Below are positions 9,841 through 18,380 of a DNA stretch of 64,000 bases, piece after piece (positions within the stretch are counted from its first letter, which is position 1; each line of letters opens with the position of its first letter). Both the position numbers and the translations under genes were made by a program. The stretch is taken from the NCBI GenBank assembly GCA_964525565.1, contig CAZGHI010000007.1, forward strand, positions 14,365-78,364, written 5' to 3'. Origin of the DNA: OLB6 sp964525565. GTDB lineage: Bacteria; Bacteroidota; Ignavibacteria; Kapaibacteriales; Kapaibacteriaceae. The notes under the pieces are model-generated. The model had not been told where the DNA came from. It worked only from the letters and a program-made list of their open reading frames with translations, and searched no databases.

Positions 9841-10626
9841 ATGATTACCATTCGCAGTCTTAAGAAGTCGTTTGGTTCGCGTTCAGTTTTGAAGGACGTC
9901 TCGTTAGAAGTTCAATCCGGCAGCACAACATGCATTATCGGAAGGTCTGGGTGCGGTAAAAGTGTTCTGCTCAAGCACATCGTTGGTCTTCTGCGTGCCG
10001 ATGCCGGAGAAGTTGAGATAGATGGAAAACAAGTCCAGAACCTCGATAAGAAGAATCTCATGGAGCTGCGCAGCAAAATCGGTTATGTTTTTCAGGGTGC
10101 AGCACTGTTTGACTCGCTTACTGTAGTGGACAATGTTGTAATTGGAATGATAGAACGTGGCGAGCGTAACTCGTCGGTATTAAACAACGAGGCGTGCAGA
10201 GTGCTAAGTGCCGTTGGGCTGTTACCACCGTTGCATGAGCGCGGAACAAGTACCTACGAAAGAGAATATGCATCGCTAAGCAGCAAGAAACCTTCCGATC
10301 TTTCCGGAGGAATGCGCAAACGTGTTGGTGTTGCACGCGCATTAGTGGGAAAGCCAGACTACATTTTGTACGACGAACCCACCACCGGTCTGGATCCGGT
10401 AACATCACAACAGATAGACGACCTTATTGGCCAACTAGCAAGAGAGCTACAGGTAACATCCGTTGTTATTACACACGACATGTTCAGCGTATTTAATGTT
10501 GCCAACAGAGTGGCCATGATACACGATGGGGTTGTTTGGTTCGAAGGAACGGTGAGTGAGTTGCGGGCATGTAACGATGCCGAAGTACAGGATTTTCTCA
10601 GCCGGTACGTTGCTGAAGGTTTTTAA
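9841..10626 (+). CDS. ABC transporter ATPase, Mla (MlaF/Mkl) type
   Basis: A 261-residue single ABC domain: Walker A GRSGCGKS, Q-loop GYVFQGAALFDSLTV, signature LSGGMRKRVGVARAL, Walker B YILYDEPTTGLDP, H-loop VITHD. The AALFDSLTV and SGGMRKRV forms are characteristic of the MlaF/Mkl family, which powers lipid (phospholipid or sterol) transport between the membranes of diderms. The usual partners MlaE (permease) and MlaD (MCE protein) are not next to it. It starts two bases after the stop of the Dpp-type ATPase and is surely co-transcribed with it, although the two act in unrelated transporters. About 22 residues between V-x-LLPPLHERG and LSGGM form a slightly long inter-motif loop. Confidence 0.88.
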   Translation: MITIRSLKKSFGSRSVLKDVSLEVQSGSTTCIIGRSGCGKSVLLKHIVGLLRADAGEVEIDGKQVQNLDKKNLMELRSKIGYVFQGAALFDSLTVVDNVVIGMIERGERNSSVLNNEACRVLSAVGLLPPLHERGTSTYEREYASLSSKKPSDLSGGMRKRVGVARALVGKPDYILYDEPTTGLDPVTSQQIDDLIGQLARELQVTSVVITHDMFSVFNVANRVAMIHDGVVWFEGTVSELRACNDAEVQDFLSRYVAEGF

Positions 10627-10669
10627 TAGTGTAACGAATACCGAACCTGTTCGTCTTTGCTCGCTCTCT

Positions 10670-13600
10670 ATGCACACAGTTATACGCACATCGCTCTTTG
10701 TAATCGCTGTTGCGATTTTTGTTCTGCTACCGTCAGTTCCTCTGAAGGCTCAGTTTAGTCTTGCTCCTATTGCCTACCCCACTGGTTTGGCCTTAGATGT
10801 TGCAGGGTTTCCAACGTTAAAAGCCCAGGTTCGTGCCACATATAAGGGACAGCCTGTGGTACTTGGGGCAAATACCACGTTAATTGTTGAAACGAACGTA
10901 GCGACTCCGGCAGCATCCGTAACGCATACCGGCAATGGTGTTCACATTATCGAGTGGACGGCACTGAGGTTTGATGCTGTGAATGTGCGGATTATGTCCA
11001 GCTATGAGGGTGAAACGTCGGTAGTCACCTTAACATCAGCACTGGACAGACTTAAAGGAGCTACTGTTGTTGTACGTGACAGTACAAGTCGTAACCTACC
11101 GCGCTTCGTGGATTTTGGCCGCGTTCCTGCAGGTCACTCCGATACAATGAAGCTCAAGATTGTTGCAACCGAAGCAGCTGTGGATACGCGAAATCCGCCG
11201 CAGGAACGGCAGATTCGTATTGAATCAATAACCACAACGAATCCTGCCTTCACCGTACTCTGGAAAGGATCGTTTAGCTCCGGACCGCTACCAACAAATG
11301 TGATCTCTCCACTTGAATACCGTGTGGACTTAGTATTTGAGCCAACCAATACCGACCCGATCAGCGATGTCCTTACGGTAACCTATGAAGGTGGTATGAA
11401 AACAACGGTAATGATTGTGGCAAACCCACCATCGTATCCGCGCCGTACCATTCTGAACCTGATTTCTCCCAATGGAGGCGAGCGTTTTGCTCCCTGCCAA
11501 GTGATTCCGATTCGTTGGACGGGTATGGTACCGGGCTTTAAGGCACACCTCGAGTACTCTTCAGATAATGGAAAGACGTGGTCCGCCATTGATAGCACTA
11601 TGGACAGCACCCTTTTATGGAGGGTACCGGAGGAGTTTACAGAGCAGGCACGCATACGGGTATATCAGAAATTCGAAGCAACAGGCTCACAATGGCTTCA
11701 GGGCCCGGTTGAGTCGTGCATTGCAACAGCATACAATGCTAATGGACGCTACCTGCTGTCCGCCTATCAAAACGGAGAAATCGTAGAGTGGGATGTTTCA
11801 ACGGGACTTCAAACAGGATCCTACCTCATTCCCAATGCACAGTCGGCACCGCCATCAGCGCTTGCCTACGTTGGGTCCAGCCGATCGTTTGTTGTTGTGC
11901 AGACGTCATCCGGTAGTGGAGGAGGAGCCATTCATCTGATGAATAGTGGAACAGCCGCCCCAGTTGCAAGTCAGACGCTTCCACCTGATATTCAAGTACG
12001 TGGTGTTGCAACAAATCTGTCAGGGAATACGGCCTTTATCTTACCACGATTTGGTGCCAGGATACCTCGGTACAACATTCCTGATTTAACCAGTGCTCAG
12101 CCCATTATCCTTGGATCAACAGCGGCTACAACATCAGTAAACGGTTCTCGGCTGGTTGTTGCACTGGCTAATGGGGAGATTGTGCAGTACTCCACAGAGA
12201 CAGGTGCAGAGCTGGCACGATCACAAACGCACATTCCGGAGTCGCTGGGCCCGTATGCACACGTTGTTGCATCATCGTTGGATGGTAGGTTAGTGGCACT
12301 AGGCTGTGCACGCTACGATGGATCATTGAATGCGCCAAAGGAGCAACGTACATTTATGTATGACATGACGATGAACAGGATCGTGAAGATCCTGCATCGT
12401 GAAGGATCGAATCCGGTAAACTTAACCTTTAGTCCAAGCGGTGCATACCTTGGACTTGGATATGAGTTTAACCCGCAGTTTGTTGTGTACGACATGCTCA
12501 CCGGAAAAGTGCTGCCTCCCACAGGATCGGCCGCTGGCCACAGTAACCGTTTAACCTCAATTACATTTAGTCCGGACGGCTCCACGGTGATTACCAGCAG
12601 CACCGATAAGCGCGACAATCTCTTACTGCGCAGAGTTAGTGTTCCGGAGGCCGATACGTCGGATGCAGTCTTTGCAATACGACCGATTGGAATAACGGTG
12701 ACCACCATTACACTAAACCCACAGTATATCGGAACCAGTGCAGATACCGTTGTCACCTCGCATGCCTGTAACACAGGTGATGTGCTAGCTGTTTTCGAGA
12801 GCGCACGACTCACGCATGGTACATGGCTTCGGTTTGCAACGCCCATTCAGAACGATACGGTTGCACCCGGCGAATGCTTGAAGCTGCATCTTGCAACAAT
12901 GGTCCGCGATACCGGCTTGTTGGTTGATACCGTGGAAGCAACTTCGTGTGGAACGACTATTCGGATTCCTATTCAAGTGTATGTTACCGACAGAAACCTT
13001 GCCCTTCTCATTCAAGCTGAAGATTTCGGAGATCTATGCGTTGGAAGTAAGCGTTTACGCCGTCTTGCCGTACTTAGAAACAACGATCCCATCAGCGTAA
13101 CGATCAATGCTGTATATGTTGAAGGGGGCTTGCTTGCGCAGTTTAGAATTGCAGAAATCATTACGAATCGTACTTTGGATCCGGGCGCAACACTTGAAGT
13201 ATCGGTGGAGTTTGTACCGAAACGGTATGGACTGGACACTGGAGTAGTTACCGTACAGTATGCCGGTCAAGACGCTGTTACCCGAAAGATAATCGTGCTT
13301 GGACGAGGCAGTGGCGCCGACCTGCAAGTATCACACCCAACATTACCGTTTATTCCGGAGATCACAGAGCGCGAGGTTACCATTCGCAATAATTCGGATA
13401 ATGCGGTAAAAATTGACTCTGCTACTGTTACTGCCGGTGAACCATTCGTTATACTTACCCCATTGCCACTTTCGATACAGCCACGTGATTCAGTTACAAT
13501 GCGTATAGCGTACGTCGGCGGACCGATCGGAAATCAGGCATCCGTTTCGCTGCACTTGCAACCATGCCCTTCGCAAACCACAATTGCACTCACGGCCTAT

Positions 13601-14302
13601 GCCGGCGAGGCTACACTTTCCGTCCCCGGACTAACAAGCGATCCACGGAACGACACGCTATCTATTCCCATTGTTGCTTCGGTTACAGAAGCTGTGGCCT
13701 ACAATGGCATGCGGTTTCTTGAGGGTGTAGTACGTATCCATCCCCGACTCTATCTGGCGAAGGAGATTGTTAGTACATTGGGTAAAGCAGAAATACTCTC
13801 GCAAAGTATTGTCCAAGATGTAAGAGAAATACGATTTCGGGTTGAAGGTTCCTTTACGGGAATACAGGAGGTGGCTCGATTAATCGGTTATGCAGGAATG
13901 GCTGAAACCGATGAAACTGATATTGTGTTCGATACAGCGGCATCAGGTTTTGGTTCATCGGTGGCTATGAATTATCGGTCCGGCCACCTGCGGATTGTCC
14001 ATCCTGATCCAAATCGCAGGATTATCCGCACGCCATCTACAATACAGTCGTTGGTGGTTTCCCCGAACCCGGCAACAGAACAGGTAGTGCTGCAACTGCA
14101 AGCAACGCAGTCAGGAGAGGCCCGCGTTGAATTTGTAGATCAGTCCGGCACAGTAGTTCTCGGAACGATGTTGGTTGTTATTCCTACCAATCAACCTATT
14201 CACATTCCGTTTTCTGTTCGCGATCTCCCCACCGGAGTGTACTCCGTGCTCGTGTCTATCGACTCCCAAGTTTTTCGAGTACCCCTGGTGGTGGTGCGAT
14301 AG
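10670..14302 (+). CDS. Large secreted protein: ASH-like, WD40-like propeller and T9SS sorting domains
   Basis: A 1210-residue exported protein, taking the ATG that gives a clean signal peptide (SLFVIAVAIFVLLPSVPLKAQ). Visible parts in order: a beta-sandwich region (30-140); an ASH/choice-of-anchor D-like block (about 145-260; FGRVPAGHSDTMKL); an Ig-like SPNGGE block (about 262-345; IPIRWTG, SSDNGKTWSAI); a WD40-like beta-propeller (about 345-660; ITFSPDGSTVITSSTDK); more ASH-like beta domains (to about 1120); and a type A T9SS tail (VVSPNPATEQVVLQL, DLPTGVYSVLV). It should be exported by T9SS and held at the cell surface. The stop codon abuts the ATG of the OmpA-like gene, implying a shared operon and possibly a shared complex. 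Function unknown. Confidence 0.8.
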   Translation: MHTVIRTSLFVIAVAIFVLLPSVPLKAQFSLAPIAYPTGLALDVAGFPTLKAQVRATYKGQPVVLGANTTLIVETNVATPAASVTHTGNGVHIIEWTALRFDAVNVRIMSSYEGETSVVTLTSALDRLKGATVVVRDSTSRNLPRFVDFGRVPAGHSDTMKLKIVATEAAVDTRNPPQERQIRIESITTTNPAFTVLWKGSFSSGPLPTNVISPLEYRVDLVFEPTNTDPISDVLTVTYEGGMKTTVMIVANPPSYPRRTILNLISPNGGERFAPCQVIPIRWTGMVPGFKAHLEYSSDNGKTWSAIDSTMDSTLLWRVPEEFTEQARIRVYQKFEATGSQWLQGPVESCIATAYNANGRYLLSAYQNGEIVEWDVSTGLQTGSYLIPNAQSAPPSALAYVGSSRSFVVVQTSSGSGGGAIHLMNSGTAAPVASQTLPPDIQVRGVATNLSGNTAFILPRFGARIPRYNIPDLTSAQPIILGSTAATTSVNGSRLVVALANGEIVQYSTETGAELARSQTHIPESLGPYAHVVASSLDGRLVALGCARYDGSLNAPKEQRTFMYDMTMNRIVKILHREGSNPVNLTFSPSGAYLGLGYEFNPQFVVYDMLTGKVLPPTGSAAGHSNRLTSITFSPDGSTVITSSTDKRDNLLLRRVSVPEADTSDAVFAIRPIGITVTTITLNPQYIGTSADTVVTSHACNTGDVLAVFESARLTHGTWLRFATPIQNDTVAPGECLKLHLATMVRDTGLLVDTVEATSCGTTIRIPIQVYVTDRNLALLIQAEDFGDLCVGSKRLRRLAVLRNNDPISVTINAVYVEGGLLAQFRIAEIITNRTLDPGATLEVSVEFVPKRYGLDTGVVTVQYAGQDAVTRKIIVLGRGSGADLQVSHPTLPFIPEITEREVTIRNNSDNAVKIDSATVTAGEPFVILTPLPLSIQPRDSVTMRIAYVGGPIGNQASVSLHLQPCPSQTTIALTAYAGEATLSVPGLTSDPRNDTLSIPIVASVTEAVAYNGMRFLEGVVRIHPRLYLAKEIVSTLGKAEILSQSIVQDVREIRFRVEGSFTGIQEVARLIGYAGMAETDETDIVFDTAASGFGSSVAMNYRSGHLRIVHPDPNRRIIRTPSTIQSLVVSPNPATEQVVLQLQATQSGEARVEFVDQSGTVVLGTMLVVIPTNQPIHIPFSVRDLPTGVYSVLVSIDSQVFRVPLVVVR

Positions 14303-16228
14303 ATGACAAGCACGTGGTACACCTTAACATCATTATGGGTTCAGGTAACGATGTTGGTCGTGACATCGGTGGTTTCTGCCCAGGACTCTACGTTGTCACG
14401 TCCAAGCAGGTACTCAGTAACAGGTATGGTTGCAGGAGGGCTGGCGTTACACTCAACGGACTTTGTAGAACTGCCAACGTTACCAAACTGTTGTGTACCA
14501 TATACCGGAGGGGCTTCGCCGGACGCTTCGATTGCGATTGGACTTGACTATGTTAGTGGGCTATCGCTCTTTAATCGGGATGTGCACGTTGGTGTACATG
14601 CCGGCATGCGATTGCTGCCGGCTACACTAGTGGAGCAAGAACATGTGGGAAATATCATTAGTGGCAGCACGGTAACCGACGGAACAGTTGAGCATGAGCT
14701 GAGCTTGCGATACACAGCAATAGTCATTGAACCGTACCTTACGCTGCCAATGCCCGTGAAGGATTTTTCGCTTGGTATCGGTATTCCGATTGGTATTCCG
14801 CTCTCCGCACATCTGGATCAGCAACAGAATCTTCTCACACCGTCGGATCCGCAATACACGTTTGAGAATGGGGAACGAGCCCGAGCGAAGATGTCGAGTT
14901 CTCTTCCGAATGCTGCAGTCCCGCAGTTAAATCTGCAACTGCGTATCCGATATACGGTTGGGCTTTTTGATAACGTTTCCATAAGCCCCTTTATAGCATA
15001 TCAACATGCACTTAACAGCATTACTTCGGCAGCACCGTGGTTGATAAATTCGGTAAATACTGGTGTTCAGGTTGCATACCACATCCCACTACCGTTGCCC
15101 CCCCCTATTATTGCACCACCACCACCACCACCACCGGTGCGACATGTACTTGCAAGTTCAGTTCACATCGTGCCCAAAACGCTCGGAGCAACTACTGTAA
15201 ACGATACTGTTTTTGCACCTGTTTTGTACGAGCACATTACAGACACTGTTGTTGCTGTTCTTCCGACATTGTTGTTTGAATACAACAGCACGGAGCCCAT
15301 TGGTGGTGATACAGAGCGAGTTCTGTTTGCACAGGCAATCCAGCAAAGTATGGTTGATTTCAGCGATCAACGTGAGCGCGTGATCATCCGGGGGTCGGCA
15401 TCGTTCAACGAAGACCCTCGACTGGCTCGTGAACGCGTTTCAGCCTTGTTGCAACTAGTGAAGGTGGACCAAAATCTTGTAACAATCGAGCTGGTGCACC
15501 GCGACAGCACAGTTCGCCCGGAACTTGCCGAAGAAGGAAGGAGCGTAACTGTTCAGCTAGGCGAACGTCCGCGGATGTTGCGGAGATATGCCGAACGTAA
15601 AAGTGTGCAAACAAGGTCCGTCGAACTTTCCGCACTACACACATTAACGTGCGAAAACGCACCGTGCACCACATCGGTAACCGTGCAGGGTGCACATTGT
15701 GCCGTTACGGAAACCAGTAGTCCTGTGATACCGGTTATTGTGGGCGTACCTGTTGATGATTCAACGTCAGTGTCAGAACCGCTGGAAGTTGTAGTACAGT
15801 TGACTACCCGCGATGCAGGTGGAGCTCAGACAAGTGCAGAGGCTGCAGTGGTTGTTGTACGAACAGTAGCCGAAGTACAACGAGAAACAGTTGTAATAAA
15901 CCCTGATGGCACAAAACAAAGTGGCGAAGTGTTGCTTTGTTTGTTTGAATATGGTTCCGACAAGTTTTCTGTGGTTGACAATGAAGCGTTGGATGCTGTA
16001 CGCACAGCTCTGCGCAGTGGGAAGAGCATCACTGTTGTTGCCGGCACTGACGACTTGGGAACACCCGAATACAATGCACAATTGCGCAGAAAGCGGGCCG
16101 ATGCTGCCATCCGATTAATAGGGCCATTGGCAACAGGGTCTGCCATCGAAGCTAAGCAGCATACGGCAGGCGCTGCTCATGCCCCACTGACGCGTATTGC
16201 ACAGCGTGGTGTTTGGATTCGATTTTGA
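14303..16228 (+). CDS. Outer-membrane barrel protein with proline-rich linker and OmpA-like C-terminal domains
   Basis: A 641-residue envelope protein. A signal peptide (MLVVTSVVSAQ) is followed by about 230 residues of alternating beta-strand sequence resembling a small outer-membrane barrel, a proline-rich linker at about 258-275, and two OmpA-like regions: a degenerate one near 315-390 (LLFEYNSTEPI, GSASFNEDPRLARERVSAL) and a better one at 545-640 (LCLFEYGSDKFSVVDNEAL, VAGTDDLGTPEYNAQLRRKRADA). OmpA-like domains bind peptidoglycan, so the protein likely tethers the outer membrane. It starts on the base after the stop of the large T9SS cargo gene, so the two are translated as a coupled pair; it may anchor that cargo (inference). 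The linker contains a C8 tract at 15098-15105. Confidence 0.78.
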   Translation: MTSTWYTLTSLWVQVTMLVVTSVVSAQDSTLSRPSRYSVTGMVAGGLALHSTDFVELPTLPNCCVPYTGGASPDASIAIGLDYVSGLSLFNRDVHVGVHAGMRLLPATLVEQEHVGNIISGSTVTDGTVEHELSLRYTAIVIEPYLTLPMPVKDFSLGIGIPIGIPLSAHLDQQQNLLTPSDPQYTFENGERARAKMSSSLPNAAVPQLNLQLRIRYTVGLFDNVSISPFIAYQHALNSITSAAPWLINSVNTGVQVAYHIPLPLPPPIIAPPPPPPPVRHVLASSVHIVPKTLGATTVNDTVFAPVLYEHITDTVVAVLPTLLFEYNSTEPIGGDTERVLFAQAIQQSMVDFSDQRERVIIRGSASFNEDPRLARERVSALLQLVKVDQNLVTIELVHRDSTVRPELAEEGRSVTVQLGERPRMLRRYAERKSVQTRSVELSALHTLTCENAPCTTSVTVQGAHCAVTETSSPVIPVIVGVPVDDSTSVSEPLEVVVQLTTRDAGGAQTSAEAAVVVVRTVAEVQRETVVINPDGTKQSGEVLLCLFEYGSDKFSVVDNEALDAVRTALRSGKSITVVAGTDDLGTPEYNAQLRRKRADAAIRLIGPLATGSAIEAKQHTAGAAHAPLTRIAQRGVWIRF

Positions 16229-16250
16229 ACCGTAACGCAAGGGCATCGTT

Positions 16251-17402
16251 ATGAAGCGAAGTGATTTTTATCTCGACCCTGAAGTCGTGTTTTTAAACCA
16301 CGGTTCGTTTGGAGCATGTCCGCAAATACTCATGGCTGAACAACAGCGCTGGCAACGAATTCTGGAAACCGAGCCGGTTGCGTTTTTCCATGCATTACCG
16401 CAACGGATGAAAGCAGCCCGACAGGCGCTTGCAAGTTTTGTGGGCGCTAAGGCTTCTGATCTGGTGTTTGTACAGAATAGTACCTATGGAGCAAACGTTA
16501 TGGCATACGCCATGGCGCGCTACTTGAATCCCGGTGACGAAGTGTTGATCCCTGACCACGAGTATGGAGCTTGCCGCAGGGCATTTGAGTTCCACCTTCG
16601 GGGTACGGGAATCTCGATAGGTGCATGTTCGATTCCTCTGCCGGTGCCACCGGATGACCATGTTGCCGATATCGTGATCCAAGCCATTACCCCGCGAACA
16701 CGAGCCATTTTTATCAGTCATATCACCTCGCCAACAGCCTGCCTTTTACCGATTGAGAGAATAGGCCGCGAAGCACAGTCGCGAGGAATTCTGATGTTGG
16801 TGGATGGAGCACATGCACCCGGTCATATTCCTGTGAACCTAAGCGTACTTCCCGCCGATATGTACACAGCCAACTGTCATAAATGGATGTGCTTGCCAAA
16901 AGGGTCGGGTTTCCTTTGGGTGAGTCCGGCCATGCAGAAGATTACTCCACCGTTGGTGGCAAGCTGGGGGAACACATGGCTCTCGGAGGGAGATGGTGAG
17001 TTTATTGACGAACACGAGTACATTGGTACCCGTGACCCATCTACTTTTTTAACGATACATGAAGCCTTGCGGTGGATGGAAGGCGAAGACTGGTGGGGAA
17101 TGGTAGAACATGCTCATGCACTGGTAAAGCGTGGAATGCAAGAACTCACGAGCATTCCAACAGTTCGGCCTGTGTCTGCCGATTGGCCAAACCACAAGTT
17201 GATGATGGGTGCGGTATTATTACCTGATGGAATGGTCGCATCCGACGTACAGCGCTTATTCCTTCGTGATGACGCTCTGCAGATGAGTTGTATGGAACGG
17301 CTGGCGCATACAGTTCTGCGCTTTAGCGTACATGGTTACACAACGCCGGATGAGGTTCAGGTAATGATAAACGCTGTGCAAGCTTTGCTGGCGCAGCGGT
17401 AA
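16251..17402 (+). CDS. Class V aminotransferase (isopenicillin-N epimerase-like)
   Basis: A 383-residue PLP enzyme of the aminotransferase class V fold. The start FYLDPEVVFLNHGSFGACP is typical of the isopenicillin-N epimerase-like branch. The PLP-binding lysine is Lys211 in NCHKWMCLPKGSGFL, preceded by the cofactor Asp-His in DGAHAPGH. Family members include cysteine desulfurases, epimerases and various lyases; the branch here is mostly uncharacterised and acts on free amino acids or small peptides in the cytoplasm. It follows the OmpA-like gene by 22 bases and converges on the next gene four bases away. Confidence 0.85.
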   Translation: MKRSDFYLDPEVVFLNHGSFGACPQILMAEQQRWQRILETEPVAFFHALPQRMKAARQALASFVGAKASDLVFVQNSTYGANVMAYAMARYLNPGDEVLIPDHEYGACRRAFEFHLRGTGISIGACSIPLPVPPDDHVADIVIQAITPRTRAIFISHITSPTACLLPIERIGREAQSRGILMLVDGAHAPGHIPVNLSVLPADMYTANCHKWMCLPKGSGFLWVSPAMQKITPPLVASWGNTWLSEGDGEFIDEHEYIGTRDPSTFLTIHEALRWMEGEDWWGMVEHAHALVKRGMQELTSIPTVRPVSADWPNHKLMMGAVLLPDGMVASDVQRLFLRDDALQMSCMERLAHTVLRFSVHGYTTPDEVQVMINAVQALLAQR

Positions 17403-17405
17403 GCA

Positions 17406-17645
17406 CTAATTATTAGATTCCAAATGCTGATGTTCATGCTTTTGCGGGACATTTTTTACTTCCCGAATTTTTGCAATAAACTGCTCCATGAACTCAAGCG
17501 AATCCGGTAGATTCAAACTAAGCTGAGCTCCTCCATTGATTTCTAGATCAACATAAATCTCATTATCATGATATTTATACTCAACATTGATGTCGTGAAT
17601 GTCTGAGAACGGAACGTTATGCTTGCCAAAATGGAAAATTTTCAT
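17406..17645 (-). CDS. Small conserved-looking protein of unknown function
   Basis: A 79-residue acidic/histidine-ended protein that I do not recognise. The ORF could extend upstream to 17708, but the ATG at 17645 is preceded by CGGAGT at a good Shine-Dalgarno distance and gives a compact start (KIFHFGKHNVPFSDI). The sequence alternates short beta-strand-like stretches (NVEYKYHDNEIYVDLEI) and ends in a helix with a His-rich tail (PQKHEHQHLESNN) that could bind metal. There is no signal peptide or membrane segment. Its stop is four bases from the convergent aminotransferase stop. Confidence 0.5.
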   Translation of the reverse strand: MKIFHFGKHNVPFSDIHDINVEYKYHDNEIYVDLEINGGAQLSLNLPDSLEFMEQFIAKIREVKNVPQKHEHQHLESNN

Positions 17646-17746
17646 GGCGAACTCCGTTAAAGTTGTGAGTAGTATGAATTGAAGTACAATGTACACCGAA
17701 TCATTCATCAGACAAAACGCGGAAACACACTTTTTTCATCGCCGGC

Positions 17747-18367
17747 CTATTCTGTTCCGAACATCCTGTCACCCGCATCGCCCAACCCCGGAACAATAAA
17801 TCCAACGCTATTCAGATGACTGTCGATAGCAGCAACAACAATGTTGGCATGCGGATGCGACTCGGCAACTGCGTTAAGTCCTTCCGGTGCGGCAATCACA
17901 CTTGCTGAACACATACGTGAGAAGCCCGCCTCCTGCAATTTGTGCATGGTGGCTACCATGCTACCACCGGTGGCAAGCATAGGGTCGAGAACAATGGCCG
18001 TTGTTTGTTCGGTTGGTTTAGGTAAGCGGGAATAATATTCGTATGGCAGCAATGTTTCTTCGTTACGGCGCAGTCCCTCAAACCCAACGGAAGCCTCAGG
18101 CAGAATTTCAAGGAAGGCGTTCAACAGTCCTAGACCCGCCCGTAGCACAGGTACCAGAACTACATTACCTGCTATCCGACGTGCCTCGGTTGTGGCAAGA
18201 GGTGTTTCCACCGTTCCATGTTGTTCCGGCAGATGTTTTGAGACCTCAACGGCAAGGTGCAACCCGATTCTGTGAATTGCTTGTCTAAATCTCTGAACTC
18301 CGGTGGTACTGTCACGAATAATGGTTAGTTCATGGCTGATACCTGTTCCACCAAGAGTGTGAATCAT
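17747..18367 (-). CDS. upp: Uracil phosphoribosyltransferase
   Basis: A 206-residue cytoplasmic enzyme that makes UMP from uracil and PRPP (pyrimidine salvage). The PRPP-binding loop reads IVLDPMLATGGSM. The uracil-binding C-terminal region GFIVPGLGDAGDRMFGT is intact, and VLVPVLRAGLGLL is the family's central motif. Length and motif order match standard Upp. It lies 13 bases after the stop of the large peroxiredoxin/TatD/outer-membrane ORF on the same strand and is probably its last co-transcribed gene. No attenuator or regulatory hairpin is evident in that short spacer. Confidence 0.95.
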   Translation of the reverse strand: MIHTLGGTGISHELTIIRDSTTGVQRFRQAIHRIGLHLAVEVSKHLPEQHGTVETPLATTEARRIAGNVVLVPVLRAGLGLLNAFLEILPEASVGFEGLRRNEETLLPYEYYSRLPKPTEQTTAIVLDPMLATGGSMVATMHKLQEAGFSRMCSASVIAAPEGLNAVAESHPHANIVVAAIDSHLNSVGFIVPGLGDAGDRMFGTE

Positions 18368-18380
18368 AAGGGGGCTTTGG

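Noticed and set aside
10556..10669. Extended N-terminus of the 1210-residue cargo
   Set aside because: These codons overlap the Mla-type ATPase in another frame and would put the signal peptide internally; ATG 10670 is preferred.
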